Counted from the first letter of the stretch, positions 42,891 through 51,868 are shown. The stretch: DNA of 64,000 bases from Rhizobium oryzicola (GCF_030504645.1 NZ_JAUKWQ010000009.1:62001-126000); one strand, 5' to 3'. Notes: generated by a model from the sequence alone, not told the origin. A program made the numbers and translations.

Positions 42891-43975
42891 TCCGCTGCCT
42901 CCCGCCGTCCGCCATGGGTGCGGAAGATTTGGTCCGCCAGTTCGGCGCGATGATCATAAGTATGCTCCGCCAGCACACGGGAGAGCGCCCGTTCGCCGAT
43001 CTGACGTGCCTTCTCCGTATCGAGACCGGCCATGATGTCGGCCACATCCTGACCATCGCGAACGACAAGCACTTCCTCATCGGGCTTGAGGAAAAGCTCG
43101 ATCCCCTCCCAATAATCTGTGATCAGGCAGGCGCCGGCACCGGCCGCCTCGAACACGCGTGTGGCAGGCGAAAAGCCGTTTTCAGCCATGCTGGCGCGAG
43201 ATATGTTCAAGACCGCCTTCGGCGTCACGTTGAAGGCATTGTGATCGCGGGTGGAGACATGGCCGATCGCATGGATGTTCTCCGATTTCGGCTTGTCCTC
43301 CCAGCCGGAACCGCCGAGCAGAAAGCGCTGCTGCGGCAGGCGGGAGGCGGGCTCCAGGAAGAAATGCTCCACACGCGCTTCCCGGTCCGGCAGGCGGTTG
43401 CCGAGAAAACCGAGATCGGCGGTAAAGCGCGGATCGGGCGCAACCGAGTGATGCGTCTCCGGGTCCAGCGCGTTGTAGACGGGAATGCAATCGGCGGCGC
43501 CCAATGAACGATAGGCATTCACGACCGGATCGCCGCCGCCATAGGTCAGCACCAGATCAAGCTGGCCAAGCGCCTTGCGGAGCGGATGATCGGGGGCTGC
43601 CTTCAGCTCGGCAAGTGTTGCCGGCGCATCGACGTCCCAGAAGATTTTCAGTGCATCCGGCCGTGCCGAAGTCAGAAGCTCCGCCAGCAGCAGATCATCC
43701 TCGAAGCCGACGCCGCTTGCCTTGACGACGATATCGGCCTCGCTTGCCTTCGCCGTCACCGCCTTCAGCGCCTCGATGGTGCCGTCATAGACGACCACCT
43801 TCGCCCAGTCCGGCGGGTCCATGTCGCGGTTCTTCTGCCGGTCATAGACATCAGGTTCATAGAAGGTGATGTCGTAGTCTCGCGCGCTCAGCGCCCGCAG
43901 CAGCCCGCGATAATAGGTGGCGGCACCGTTCCAATAGGCCGAAACGAGGCTGGAACCATAAAAGGCGATCTTCAT
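42887..43975 (-). CDS. CgeB-like glycosyltransferase 2
   Basis: This 362-residue paralogue of the two flanking genes has MKIAFYGSSLVSAYWNGAATYYRGLLRAL, a central DLVLTYGGGDPVVNAYRSLGA, and the donor loop SRASMAENGFSPATRVFEAAGAGACLITDYWEGIELFL. A GT-B fold is expected. It starts inside the stop of gene 1 (4-nt overlap) and ends inside the start of gene 3, so the three are translationally coupled. Different sequence in the central acceptor region suggests different linkages. Confidence 0.82.
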   Translation of the reverse strand: MKIAFYGSSLVSAYWNGAATYYRGLLRALSARDYDITFYEPDVYDRQKNRDMDPPDWAKVVVYDGTIEALKAVTAKASEADIVVKASGVGFEDDLLLAELLTSARPDALKIFWDVDAPATLAELKAAPDHPLRKALGQLDLVLTYGGGDPVVNAYRSLGAADCIPVYNALDPETHHSVAPDPRFTADLGFLGNRLPDREARVEHFFLEPASRLPQQRFLLGGSGWEDKPKSENIHAIGHVSTRDHNAFNVTPKAVLNISRASMAENGFSPATRVFEAAGAGACLITDYWEGIELFLKPDEEVLVVRDGQDVADIMAGLDTEKARQIGERALSRVLAEHTYDHRAELADQIFRTHGGRREAAE

Positions 43976-45108
43976 TCGGCGGCCTCCGGCTGCTTGAGTT
44001 TGTCGGTAACGCGGCGGGTGCCTGACGATTTCAGGATGTCGAGAAGTTCATCCACGCGGTGGCGGCAGGTGTGGCGCGCCTGGATGGTCTCCAGCCCGCT
44101 GGAGGCGAGATCGGCGCAAAGATCGGCGTCAGACAGGACACGGCGCATCTCGGCCTGCATCTCCTTGCCATCACGGACGAAGAGGAAATCCTTGCCCGGC
44201 CGGAAGAGGTTTTCCCCATCCTCCCAGGGCACGGAAATCAGCGGAACGCCGCAGGCAAGCGCCTCGAACACGCGAATGGTGGGAATGCCCGGCAGGTGTT
44301 CCACGTAAGGGCGGCGGGGAATGTGGACCGTCATGCGGTGGCGGGCGAAGGCTTTCGGTGCATCCGCATTGGCAATCCAGCCGCCATAGGCAATGCCCGC
44401 ATCATCGAGTGCCGCTAGAGCGTCGTGAGGGTATCGCACACCGCGCACCGTCGCCTTCAGGCCAAGCGCCTTGGCGGGCTTCACCAGAAATTCTGAAATT
44501 TCGGCGCTGCGCTCGTCATCGCCCCAATTGCCGATCCAGATCAGATCGCCGGTCTTCTCGACCTCGGGCATCGGCCGGAATAGCGTGTCATCGGCAGCCT
44601 CGTGCCAGGTGAAGACCTGGCCGGCCCAGCCGTCATCGAGATAACGCTCTCTCAGCGTTTCGCCGAAGGCCAGCACCAGATCGTAGCTGGAGAGATCGAG
44701 GCCTGCGATGTCTTGCGCGGAGGACACGGCGCGATGATGCGTATCGTGGAAGATCAGGGTGAACTCGCCACCCTTCTTCCTGAGCGCGCCGATCTGCTTC
44801 ACAAGCTCAGGATCGGTCCATTCGTGCACCACCACGACATCGGCGTCATCGAGTGCGGCTTCATGATTGAAATTGGCGCCGTAGGTCGTCGAGCGAAGAT
44901 CCGGGAAGGTTGCATGAAATGCGTCGATGGCAGTATTGCCCTGGCTTGCGATGAGGTTCTGCCGGCTCCAGGAATTTTCCGGCTCCAGCGCCAGAACCTC
45001 GTGGTCACGGCGGATAAGATCACGCAGAACGCCGCGCAGGAAATGCGCATTGCCGTGGTTCCAGTCGGAGATCAAGGAATGGGTATAGAAAAGGAATTTC
45101 ATCATCAC
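43972..45108 (-). CDS. CgeB-like glycosyltransferase 1
   Basis: This 378-residue GT-B type transferase has MKFLFYTHSLISDWNHGNAHFLRGVLRDL at the N terminus, FHDTHHRAVSSAQDI in the middle and a donor site PGIPTIRVFEALACGVPLISVPWEDGENLF with the family Glu residues. Three successive ATG codons (45108, 45105, 45102) could start it; all lie in the overlap with the GT4 gene stop. First of three tandem paralogues. Confidence 0.82.
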   Translation of the reverse strand: MMMKFLFYTHSLISDWNHGNAHFLRGVLRDLIRRDHEVLALEPENSWSRQNLIASQGNTAIDAFHATFPDLRSTTYGANFNHEAALDDADVVVVHEWTDPELVKQIGALRKKGGEFTLIFHDTHHRAVSSAQDIAGLDLSSYDLVLAFGETLRERYLDDGWAGQVFTWHEAADDTLFRPMPEVEKTGDLIWIGNWGDDERSAEISEFLVKPAKALGLKATVRGVRYPHDALAALDDAGIAYGGWIANADAPKAFARHRMTVHIPRRPYVEHLPGIPTIRVFEALACGVPLISVPWEDGENLFRPGKDFLFVRDGKEMQAEMRRVLSDADLCADLASSGLETIQARHTCRHRVDELLDILKSSGTRRVTDKLKQPEAAE

Positions 45109-46445
45109 TCCGCTGCAGCAGTGGGATTCGTGAGGCGGGCGTGGTTTTCGCAGTTAGGGGAAGAGCCCCCTCTGGCTGCCGCCTTTTGGGGTGAGCCGCG
45201 TGTCTCGCCCCGTCCTTCGGACCCCGCCACAAGGGGGGAGAGACTGGCTGCTTCCGTTGAACCAGATCCGTGCTCAGAAGGTGCGGCGCTGTAAACCCCT
45301 CCCCCTTGTGGGGAGGGGTTTGGGGCGGGGTCTTTTTCGTCATTGGCGCCTGTCTCAAGCAGGCGAGACTGGGCTTGGGCATAAATGGCGAGCATCGCTT
45401 CACACTGCGCGTCAGGTGTGAAGGCGCGAGACCTCAGCCGCGCCATGGCCGCCAGCCGCTTGCGCAGGCCATGATCCTCGCAAAGCTGATCGATGGCATC
45501 GGCAAAGCCTTGCGCATCGCCGGGATCGACGAAGATGGCGCAGTCCTCCCAAAGTTCGCGATAGGTCGGGATGTCAGCGAGAACGAGCGCGCAGTCGGAG
45601 CGAGCCGCCTCCAGCGGCGCCAGGCCAAATGGTTCGTAACGCGAGGGCGAAACAAAGATGGCAGCGGATCGCATCAGCGCCAGAACCTGCGCGTGCGGTA
45701 AAGGCCCGCGATCATCGGCGTGGCGCAGATGCCGATGCTCGCCATTCGGTCCATGCGTGGCACCGGCCATGACAACGGCATGATCCGTCAGAACGGACGC
45801 CTCGTCCAGAACGCAACCATTCTTCCCCTCGTCCCACCAGCGCCCGGCAGAAAAGGCAAACAGCTGCTTTTCCGGCTGCACCTCTTCCACGGTCGTGGCA
45901 TTTGCCACCACCTGCAGCCGATCCAGTGGACCATAGGCGGCTTGAACCTGTTCGCCATGCGAACGACTTGGAACCACCACGGCATCCGCCCGTGCCAAGC
46001 CTTCTGCGTTCAGCCGCTTCTGCCAGGCCCATTCACCGGGCACGTCATGCCCGCGCACGGCTTGAAACCATGTGACAACGCAGGAATGCGAGACCACGAC
46101 GACTGGTACCGAAACCTTAAGCCCCGCCGCCTGCGAGGGAAGGTTGAGATGGACTAGATCCACATCGTGACGCCTCACCAGACCCTCGATGAGACGCGGC
46201 ACTTCTGCCAATTCATCCGGCCCTGATGCCAGCCAGTCGAGCGGCGCGGCCTGCCATTCCAGCCTGCCGATGGCTTCCGCCTCCTCCCTTTGTGCCTCGG
46301 AGGGTTCAGGCCCAAAACCGGTAAACACGATCTCGGCGCCCTGTCCGCCAAGGGCTGCGGCGAGATCCATGGCGTAGCGCCAAACGCCGCCAACCGCATC
46401 GAGTGTCATCAGGATGCGGTGGGGAGGAGCAAGCGACGCGGTCAT
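45105..46445 (-). CDS. GT4-family glycosyltransferase with repeat-derived C-terminal tail
   Basis: The first ~365 residues are a GT4 GT-B protein: MTLDAVGGVWRYAMDLAAAL acceptor-domain start, LVHLNLPSQAAGLK, VVVPSRSHGEQVQ, and the donor motif VSPSRYEPFGLAPLEAARSDCALVLAD with the E-x7-E pair. Residues ~368-446 (APNPSPQGGG... and a low-complexity stretch) are encoded by a palindromic intergenic repeat that has entered the frame. The ATG at 46445 overlaps the upstream stop by 4 nt. It is expected to transfer an activated hexose or pentose; specificity unknown. Confidence 0.86.
   Translation of the reverse strand: MTASLAPPHRILMTLDAVGGVWRYAMDLAAALGGQGAEIVFTGFGPEPSEAQREEAEAIGRLEWQAAPLDWLASGPDELAEVPRLIEGLVRRHDVDLVHLNLPSQAAGLKVSVPVVVVSHSCVVTWFQAVRGHDVPGEWAWQKRLNAEGLARADAVVVPSRSHGEQVQAAYGPLDRLQVVANATTVEEVQPEKQLFAFSAGRWWDEGKNGCVLDEASVLTDHAVVMAGATHGPNGEHRHLRHADDRGPLPHAQVLALMRSAAIFVSPSRYEPFGLAPLEAARSDCALVLADIPTYRELWEDCAIFVDPGDAQGFADAIDQLCEDHGLRKRLAAMARLRSRAFTPDAQCEAMLAIYAQAQSRLLETGANDEKDPAPNPSPQGGGVYSAAPSEHGSGSTEAASLSPLVAGSEGRGETRGSPQKAAARGGSSPNCENHARLTNPTAAAE
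45205..45340. repeat. Rhizobial palindromic repeat inside the GT4 coding region
   Basis: The right part ACCCCTCCCC (45295-45304) / GGGGAGGGGT (45310-45319) is a perfect 10-bp stem with a CTTGT loop; the left part around 45205-45240 has the CCCGCC...AAGGGGGGAGAG pattern of the same mosaic family. Read in the gene it gives NPSPQGGG, the usual peptide of this element. It keeps the reading frame to the next overlap. Confidence 0.75.
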
Positions 46446-48472
46446 GCCATCACCCGCAGCGGCTCTTCCAGGGCGATGCGACCGCCGAAACGGTTTTCCA
46501 CCAGCCACTCGGCCAGATCCCGCAAGCCGCTGCGCCAGCGCATGCGCGCCTGCCAACCGAGTTCTTCCTCCAGGCGCCGGGTATCGGCGACGAAGTAGAA
46601 CTGGTCGCCGGCGCGCCAGTCGCCAAAGCTGGTCTTTAGAGGCGCGCCGATGAGTTTTTCAATCTCGCGCAGAACGGAGAGGATGCTGACGGAATTATGC
46701 GGACCGCCGCCGAGGTTGAAGACGCGGCCTTTCACGCTGTCTATGGTCGAAAGCACGCTGCGATAGGCCGCCACCGCGTCGCTCACATGCAGGATGTCGC
46801 GCACCTGCTTGCCGTCCCCATAGATGGAAATGGGCTCGCCGGAGAGCGCGCGGATCAGGAAATGCGCCACCCAGCCCTGATCCTCCGTGCCGAACTGGCG
46901 CGGGCCATAGATGCAGCTCATTCTGAGAACCGCTGTGGGGATGCCGAAGGACTTTGCGTAATCGAGAACATACTGATCCGCCACGCCCTTGGAGCAGCCA
47001 TAGGGCGTGCAGAAATCGAGCGGGCGGCGTTCATCAATGCCGAAAGCGCGTATGCTTTCATCGGCCGGGATATAGCGATCGTCCATGTCGAGCATCTGGA
47101 GATCTTCCAGCGCGCCATAGACCTTGTTGGTGCTGGCGAAAATCACCGGCGCTTTCTTGCCCGCTTTCCTTACAGCTTCCAGCACATTGATGGTGCCGCG
47201 CGCATTGGCCTCGAAATCGTCAATGGGGGAAACCAGGCTGGTGGTCACCGCCGTCTGGGCGGCGAGGTGAAACACCGCCTTGGCATCCTTGAAAGCCGCA
47301 TCGATGCCGCGTGGGTCGCGGATATCCATCAGGACGGGGTGGACGCGGTCCCCATGCCGTTCCGTCAGCCAGGCCAGGTTCTGGTCGACGCCAGGGCGGC
47401 CCAGATTGTCGAGAATGATGACATCCTCGCCCTCCGCCAGGAAACTGTCCGCGAGATTGGAACCGATAAAGCCACTGCCGCCCGTAATCACGATCGGGGC
47501 GGCCCCGGTCGCCACATGCGGCGTCGCCAGTTTCGTCACCGCCTTCAGGCGCTCCACGCCGCCTTCCATCAACAGGCGCGCCAGGAGCTTCGGCTGGTTG
47601 TCGTGCGTCACCGCACCCAGATGGTAATGGCGCGGATCAAACCAGAAGCCTTCCTGCACGGCGACATCGGGCGGCACATCCGCCCAGCCATACCAGTACA
47701 TGCGATCCGCCGGCACCTGCAGCGCCTTCGTGAAGCGCCGCGCCTGCTCCATCTCGTCGCTGCGCCAGGTGGAATAGCCAGTCTCGGTAATCCAGATCTC
47801 CGTGGCGGGGTTATGCCGGTTGAGAACCGCGCGCATCTCGCCGAGATGCATGTCCCAGCCGCCCCAGCTGCCCTCCTCGCTCTCCCAGGTGCCGGGAAAG
47901 CCGTGGAAGCCAACGGCATCCACCACCTGCAGCACGCCGCGCTCGCCCATCAGGTTCAGCCACATGGGATCAAAGGGGCACGGACCGCCGAGCACCGGGC
48001 TCCAGCCGCGATGCTTGGCCCAATAGGCAGCGCCGCCCACCATTTCGCAGAACAGCTGGAAATCGGCATCCTCCCGCCAATCCCAGTCGAGCAGGTTGTT
48101 CGGCTCGTTCCAGAGCTCGATATGGCGGAAATGCTGGCCGTAGCGGCTCAGCACATGATCGACGAAATCGGCATAGTCCTTCAGCACCAAGGGCGCGCCA
48201 TTCGATCGGCCGGTGCGTGAGAGGGATGGCGGCGTGTAATGCACGCACGGCAGAAGATCGATTTCCCGCCCGAGCTTCGGGATCAGCCAGTCGAACCACT
48301 CCTCGCCACCGGGCGCCAGATATTCCGCCCAGGAGAGATGCGTTCTGAGATAGCTCGCGCCGCTTTTGATGAGATCCGGCAGCACCTGCTCCGTCCGCTC
48401 ATACTCGCCGGGACGAAACCACTCGACAAAGCCGAACTTGCGTCCGGAAGGCGATGACTCGGGTATACTCAA
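46442..48472 (-). CDS. Fusion of a clan GH-A glycoside hydrolase and an NAD-dependent epimerase/dehydratase
   Basis: This 676-residue two-domain protein is unusual. Residues ~10-305 resemble a TIM-barrel glycosidase: HIELWNEPNN (acid/base candidate Glu123) and EIWITETGYSTW (nucleophile candidate Glu230), with FHGFPGTWE between. Residues ~326-676 are an extended SDR: VITGGSGFIGSNLADSF (331-337 loop), the catalytic Y491-x3-K495 in TPYGCSKGVADQYV, and RMSCIYGPRQFGTEDQGWVAHFL, close to CDP-tyvelose/paratose epimerases. No frameshift is needed, so the fusion is real. It overlaps both neighbours by 4 nt. It may release a sugar and remodel its nucleotide-linked form; inferred. Confidence 0.85.
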   Translation of the reverse strand: MSIPESSPSGRKFGFVEWFRPGEYERTEQVLPDLIKSGASYLRTHLSWAEYLAPGGEEWFDWLIPKLGREIDLLPCVHYTPPSLSRTGRSNGAPLVLKDYADFVDHVLSRYGQHFRHIELWNEPNNLLDWDWREDADFQLFCEMVGGAAYWAKHRGWSPVLGGPCPFDPMWLNLMGERGVLQVVDAVGFHGFPGTWESEEGSWGGWDMHLGEMRAVLNRHNPATEIWITETGYSTWRSDEMEQARRFTKALQVPADRMYWYGWADVPPDVAVQEGFWFDPRHYHLGAVTHDNQPKLLARLLMEGGVERLKAVTKLATPHVATGAAPIVITGGSGFIGSNLADSFLAEGEDVIILDNLGRPGVDQNLAWLTERHGDRVHPVLMDIRDPRGIDAAFKDAKAVFHLAAQTAVTTSLVSPIDDFEANARGTINVLEAVRKAGKKAPVIFASTNKVYGALEDLQMLDMDDRYIPADESIRAFGIDERRPLDFCTPYGCSKGVADQYVLDYAKSFGIPTAVLRMSCIYGPRQFGTEDQGWVAHFLIRALSGEPISIYGDGKQVRDILHVSDAVAAYRSVLSTIDSVKGRVFNLGGGPHNSVSILSVLREIEKLIGAPLKTSFGDWRAGDQFYFVADTRRLEEELGWQARMRWRSGLRDLAEWLVENRFGGRIALEEPLRVMA

Positions 48473-49578
48473 GAGACCAACCCCCGTTCTTCCAGCTGAC
48501 GTTTCATTTCAGCGCCGCGATCGATGGCGCCGGCGCTGCGCACCCACTCCGCCAATTCGCCGAGCGAGTTTTCCAGTCTGTGGGTCGGCTCGAATCCTAA
48601 GAGTTCGCGCGCCTTGGAGATGTCGGAGAAGCAGTTGCGGATATCGCCCGAACGCGCCTTGTGCAGGATTTCCGGCCCAAGCTGGGGCGCGCCCATGGCG
48701 TCCGCCAGCATCGTCGCTACTTCAGAAACGGAGTAGGACTGGCCACTGCCCACATTGATGGTGTGGCCGCTGACGCGCGGCTTTTCCAACGCGAGGCGGA
48801 AGGCCCGCGCAACATCCTCCACATGCACGAAATCGCGGCGCTGCTTGCCGTCCTCGAAGATCATCGGCGACTGGCCGTTGGCGATGCGAGATGCAAAATT
48901 GGCGAGTACGCCGGTATAGGGGTTGGAAAGCGCCTGACCGGGACCGAACACATTGAACAGGCGCAACGCCACGGCCTCAACGCCATAGGCTTCGCCGTAG
49001 ATCAGCACCGCGCGTTCCTGGAAATATTTGGTCAGCGCGTAGATGGAGGCGAGATCAACAGGTTTTTCCTCGTCGGTTGGCGCAGGCTTCAGGTGCTCGC
49101 CTTCCGGCCCCAACGGTTCCCATTCGCCCGCCTTGATACGGGCAGCCTTGCGGCGCACCTGGCCGAGACGACGCCCATCATCCGTCATGTACAGACCTTC
49201 GCCGTACACGCTCATGGAGGAGGCAACGACGATGCGCTTGACGGGCAGGCCGATCATCGATTCCAGCAGAACGGCGGTGCCGAGATCGTTGCCGCCCACA
49301 TACCGGGCGATCTCGTACATGGACTGGCCGACGCCAACTTCCGCGGCCAGATGAATGACGCTGTCGACTCCCTGCAGCGCTTCCTTTACCTTGTCCTGAT
49401 CACAGACGTCGCCGTGGATGAAGTCTGCGCCTTCTGGAATGGTGCCGCCGGTATCGCCATGTACCTGGTCGATCAAAGCATCAAGGATGCGAACCTGATG
49501 CCCGGCGCGCAAAAGTTCCTGGACGACATAGCGTCCGATGAAGCCGCAGCCGCCTGTGATAAGTACCTTCTGAGACAC
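48469..49578 (-). CDS. NAD-dependent epimerase/dehydratase, first gene of the glycan operon
   Basis: This extended SDR (369 residues from a GTG at 49578) has VLITGGCGFIGRYVVQELL at the N terminus, HLAAEVGVGQSMYEI, the SSMSVYGEG segment, the Y-x3-K in SIYALTKYFQERAV and LRLFNVFGPGQALSNPYTGVLANF. It is most like UDP-glucose 4-epimerase or dTDP-glucose dehydratase relatives with an extra insertion (~150-190). The frame is open to 49641, but residues before VSQKVLITGG are not family-like; AGGCGA lies before the GTG. It ends by overlapping the fusion gene by 4 nt. Confidence 0.83.
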   Translation of the reverse strand: MSQKVLITGGCGFIGRYVVQELLRAGHQVRILDALIDQVHGDTGGTIPEGADFIHGDVCDQDKVKEALQGVDSVIHLAAEVGVGQSMYEIARYVGGNDLGTAVLLESMIGLPVKRIVVASSMSVYGEGLYMTDDGRRLGQVRRKAARIKAGEWEPLGPEGEHLKPAPTDEEKPVDLASIYALTKYFQERAVLIYGEAYGVEAVALRLFNVFGPGQALSNPYTGVLANFASRIANGQSPMIFEDGKQRRDFVHVEDVARAFRLALEKPRVSGHTINVGSGQSYSVSEVATMLADAMGAPQLGPEILHKARSGDIRNCFSDISKARELLGFEPTHRLENSLGELAEWVRSAGAIDRGAEMKRQLEERGLVS

Positions 49579-49820
49579 GGGTTTTCGCCTGTATATGAGG
49601 GGATGATGATGAAGCGTTCCCGGGCTGAACAAGCGGCACATGCAAATGTTCCCCGGCGAAATCCTGCTTTTTCCGGAAGGCTGTAGCGGTGGCCTGCCGC
49701 CTATGACTTCTTGAATGACATCATCAATGTCTTCTTCATCAGGAACCCTTCCCGCCTTTTCTTGTTACCGTCGCGCCACGCGCGCGTATCGTGTGAACCA
49801 GGAAGACAGAAGGACTTGGG

Positions 49821-50837
49821 ATGGACAGCATTTCCAAACGGACAGCGACACCTCACCCCGCTGAAGTGCCCGCAGGCACAATGCGGGCCGCGATCATCAC
49901 CGGCGCCGGTGAGTTGACGATCAAACAGGTGGCGCTGCCGAAGCCGAAATCTGGCGAGATCCGGATCCGTCTGGAAGGCTGCGGCGTCTGCGCCTCCAAT
50001 CTCACCCCTTGGGCCGGGCCGGACTGGATGCAGTTTCCGACGGAGCCCGGCGGGTTGGGCCATGAAGGCTGGGGTGTCATCGATGCCGTGGGTGAAAATG
50101 TCAACGACCTTGATGTGGGCGACCGCGTGGCGGCGCTTTCCTATCACGCCTATGCCAGCCATGACATTGCGAAGGCCGATGCGGTGGTTAAACTGCCGCC
50201 AGAGCTGGACGGAAAGCCTTTCCCCGGCGAGCCGCTCGGCTGCGCCATGAACATCTTTCGCCGGGCTGAAATCCAGGCTGGCCAGACGGTCGTCATCATC
50301 GGTATCGGCTTTCTCGGCGCGCTGCTCACCCAGCTTGCGGCAAAGGTGGGTACACGCGTCATCGCGATTTCCCGCCGCGCCTATTCGCTCGATATCGCAA
50401 AGCGCATGGGAGCCGCCGAGGTCATCCCCATGGAGGACCACTGGCAGATCATCGCGCGGGTGAAGGAATTGACGGGCGGGCAATTCGCCGACCGTGTGAT
50501 CGAGGCCGTGGGCAAGCAGTGGCCGCTCGATCTTGCAGCTGAGCTCACGCGCGAGCGTGGTCGAATGATTGTGGCCGGCTACCACCAGGATGGCCCGCGG
50601 CAGATCAACATGCAGCTGTGGAACTGGCGCGGCATCGACGTCATCAACGCGCATGAACGCGATCCCGAAATCTACCGGCAGGGTATTCGCGAAGCCGTCG
50701 AAGCGGTCGCCAGCGGCAGGCTGGACCCTTCCTCTCTCTATACCCACACATTCCCGCTGGATGGCCTGGGAGACGCGCTGGACGCGACGCGCGACCGCCC
50801 GGACGGCTTCCTCAAGGCACTGGTGACGTACCCATGA
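49821..50837 (+). CDS. Zinc-dependent alcohol dehydrogenase (MDR superfamily)
   Basis: This 338-residue medium-chain dehydrogenase has the catalytic zinc Cys in LEGCGVCASNLTPW, the GLGHEGWGVIDAVG His-Glu pair, and the NAD(P) loop VIIGIGFLGALLTQLAAKVG. The four-Cys structural zinc loop of classical ADHs is absent, as in some sugar-alcohol dehydrogenases. It is divergent from the glycan operon and overlaps the Gfo/Idh/MocA gene by 4 nt, so the two probably oxidise and reduce the same sugar intermediate in sequence. Confidence 0.86.
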   Translation: MDSISKRTATPHPAEVPAGTMRAAIITGAGELTIKQVALPKPKSGEIRIRLEGCGVCASNLTPWAGPDWMQFPTEPGGLGHEGWGVIDAVGENVNDLDVGDRVAALSYHAYASHDIAKADAVVKLPPELDGKPFPGEPLGCAMNIFRRAEIQAGQTVVIIGIGFLGALLTQLAAKVGTRVIAISRRAYSLDIAKRMGAAEVIPMEDHWQIIARVKELTGGQFADRVIEAVGKQWPLDLAAELTRERGRMIVAGYHQDGPRQINMQLWNWRGIDVINAHERDPEIYRQGIREAVEAVASGRLDPSSLYTHTFPLDGLGDALDATRDRPDGFLKALVTYP

Positions 50838-51868
50838 ACGAGATGCTGGCCGAACAGGTTCTGACCAACACCACGCGGCCACTGCGGCTGGGTTTCCTGG
50901 GCGTCGGCTGGATTGGCCGTCACCGCATGCAGGCCATTCTGGAAACCGGCTTGGCGCAGGCGGTGGCGATCTCCGATCCCTCGCCCGAGATGATGGATGA
51001 AGCCCTGAAGCTCGCCCCAGCTGCCAAACCCGTTGATGGGCTGAATGCGCTGCTGGATGAGGATCTTGACGGCGTGGTGATTGCAACGCCGAGCGCGCAG
51101 CATGCGGAGCAATCGATTGCGGTTCTCAAAAGCGGCAAGGCGGTGTTCTGTCAAAAGCCGCTGGGTCGCAATGTTGCGGAAGTGCAGGCGGTGGTGGATG
51201 CGGCACGTGAAAACGACCGCCTGCTCTCCGTCGATCTCTCCTATCGCCACACGGAGGGCCTGCAGAAGATCCGCGAACTGATCCGCTCTGTCGGCTTGGG
51301 CACAGTGTTCTCCGGCGACCTCGTCTTCCATAATGCCTATGGACCGGACAAGCCGTGGTTCTATGAAAAGGCCCTGTCCGGCGGCGGCTGCGTGATGGAT
51401 CTCGGCGTGCATCTGGTCGACATGGCGCTCTGGTGCCTGGATTTTCCAGCAGTGAGCCAGATCCGCAGCCATCTCTTCAGCGGCGGCGTGCCTATCTCCG
51501 GTGAGAGCGACCGCATTGAGGATTATGCGGTCGCGACAATCGAACTGGAAACCGGCGCGGTCATCCGCATCGCCTGTTCCTGGCGGCTGCAGGCAGGCCA
51601 GGATGCGATCATTTCCGCCGACTTCCATGGCACGAATGGCGGCGCGGCACTCCGAAACGTCAACGGCTCCTTCTACGATTTCACCTCCGAGCGGTTTCGC
51701 GGCACATCGCGGGAATTACTGTGCGAACCGCCGGACGACTGGGGTGGCCGCGCCGCAGCCGATTGGGCCAAGCGGCTGGCACGCGGCGAGCGTTTCGATC
51801 CCGCCGCAGACCGGCTGGTCGATGTTGCCGATATCCTCGACTGCATCTATGGCCGCCATCGGGATTGA
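50834..51868 (+). CDS. Gfo/Idh/MocA-family oxidoreductase
   Basis: This 344-residue NAD(P)-dependent sugar or inositol dehydrogenase has the Rossmann start LGFLGVGWIGRHRMQAIL, ATPSAQHAEQSIAVL, the EKP-like motif read here as CQKPLGRN (Gln in place of Glu), and the GGGCVMDLGVHLVDMALWC catalytic region with the Asp/His pair. Substrate unknown; its position beside the dehydrogenase and opposite the glycan operon suggests a modified sugar nucleotide or free sugar. Confidence 0.86.
   Translation: MNEMLAEQVLTNTTRPLRLGFLGVGWIGRHRMQAILETGLAQAVAISDPSPEMMDEALKLAPAAKPVDGLNALLDEDLDGVVIATPSAQHAEQSIAVLKSGKAVFCQKPLGRNVAEVQAVVDAARENDRLLSVDLSYRHTEGLQKIRELIRSVGLGTVFSGDLVFHNAYGPDKPWFYEKALSGGGCVMDLGVHLVDMALWCLDFPAVSQIRSHLFSGGVPISGESDRIEDYAVATIELETGAVIRIACSWRLQAGQDAIISADFHGTNGGAALRNVNGSFYDFTSERFRGTSRELLCEPPDDWGGRAAADWAKRLARGERFDPAADRLVDVADILDCIYGRHRD

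Noticed and set aside
46697..48220. 507-codon frame opposite the fusion gene
   Set aside because: Antisense shadow of a high-GC gene; composition rich in His, Arg and Ala with no recognisable motif.
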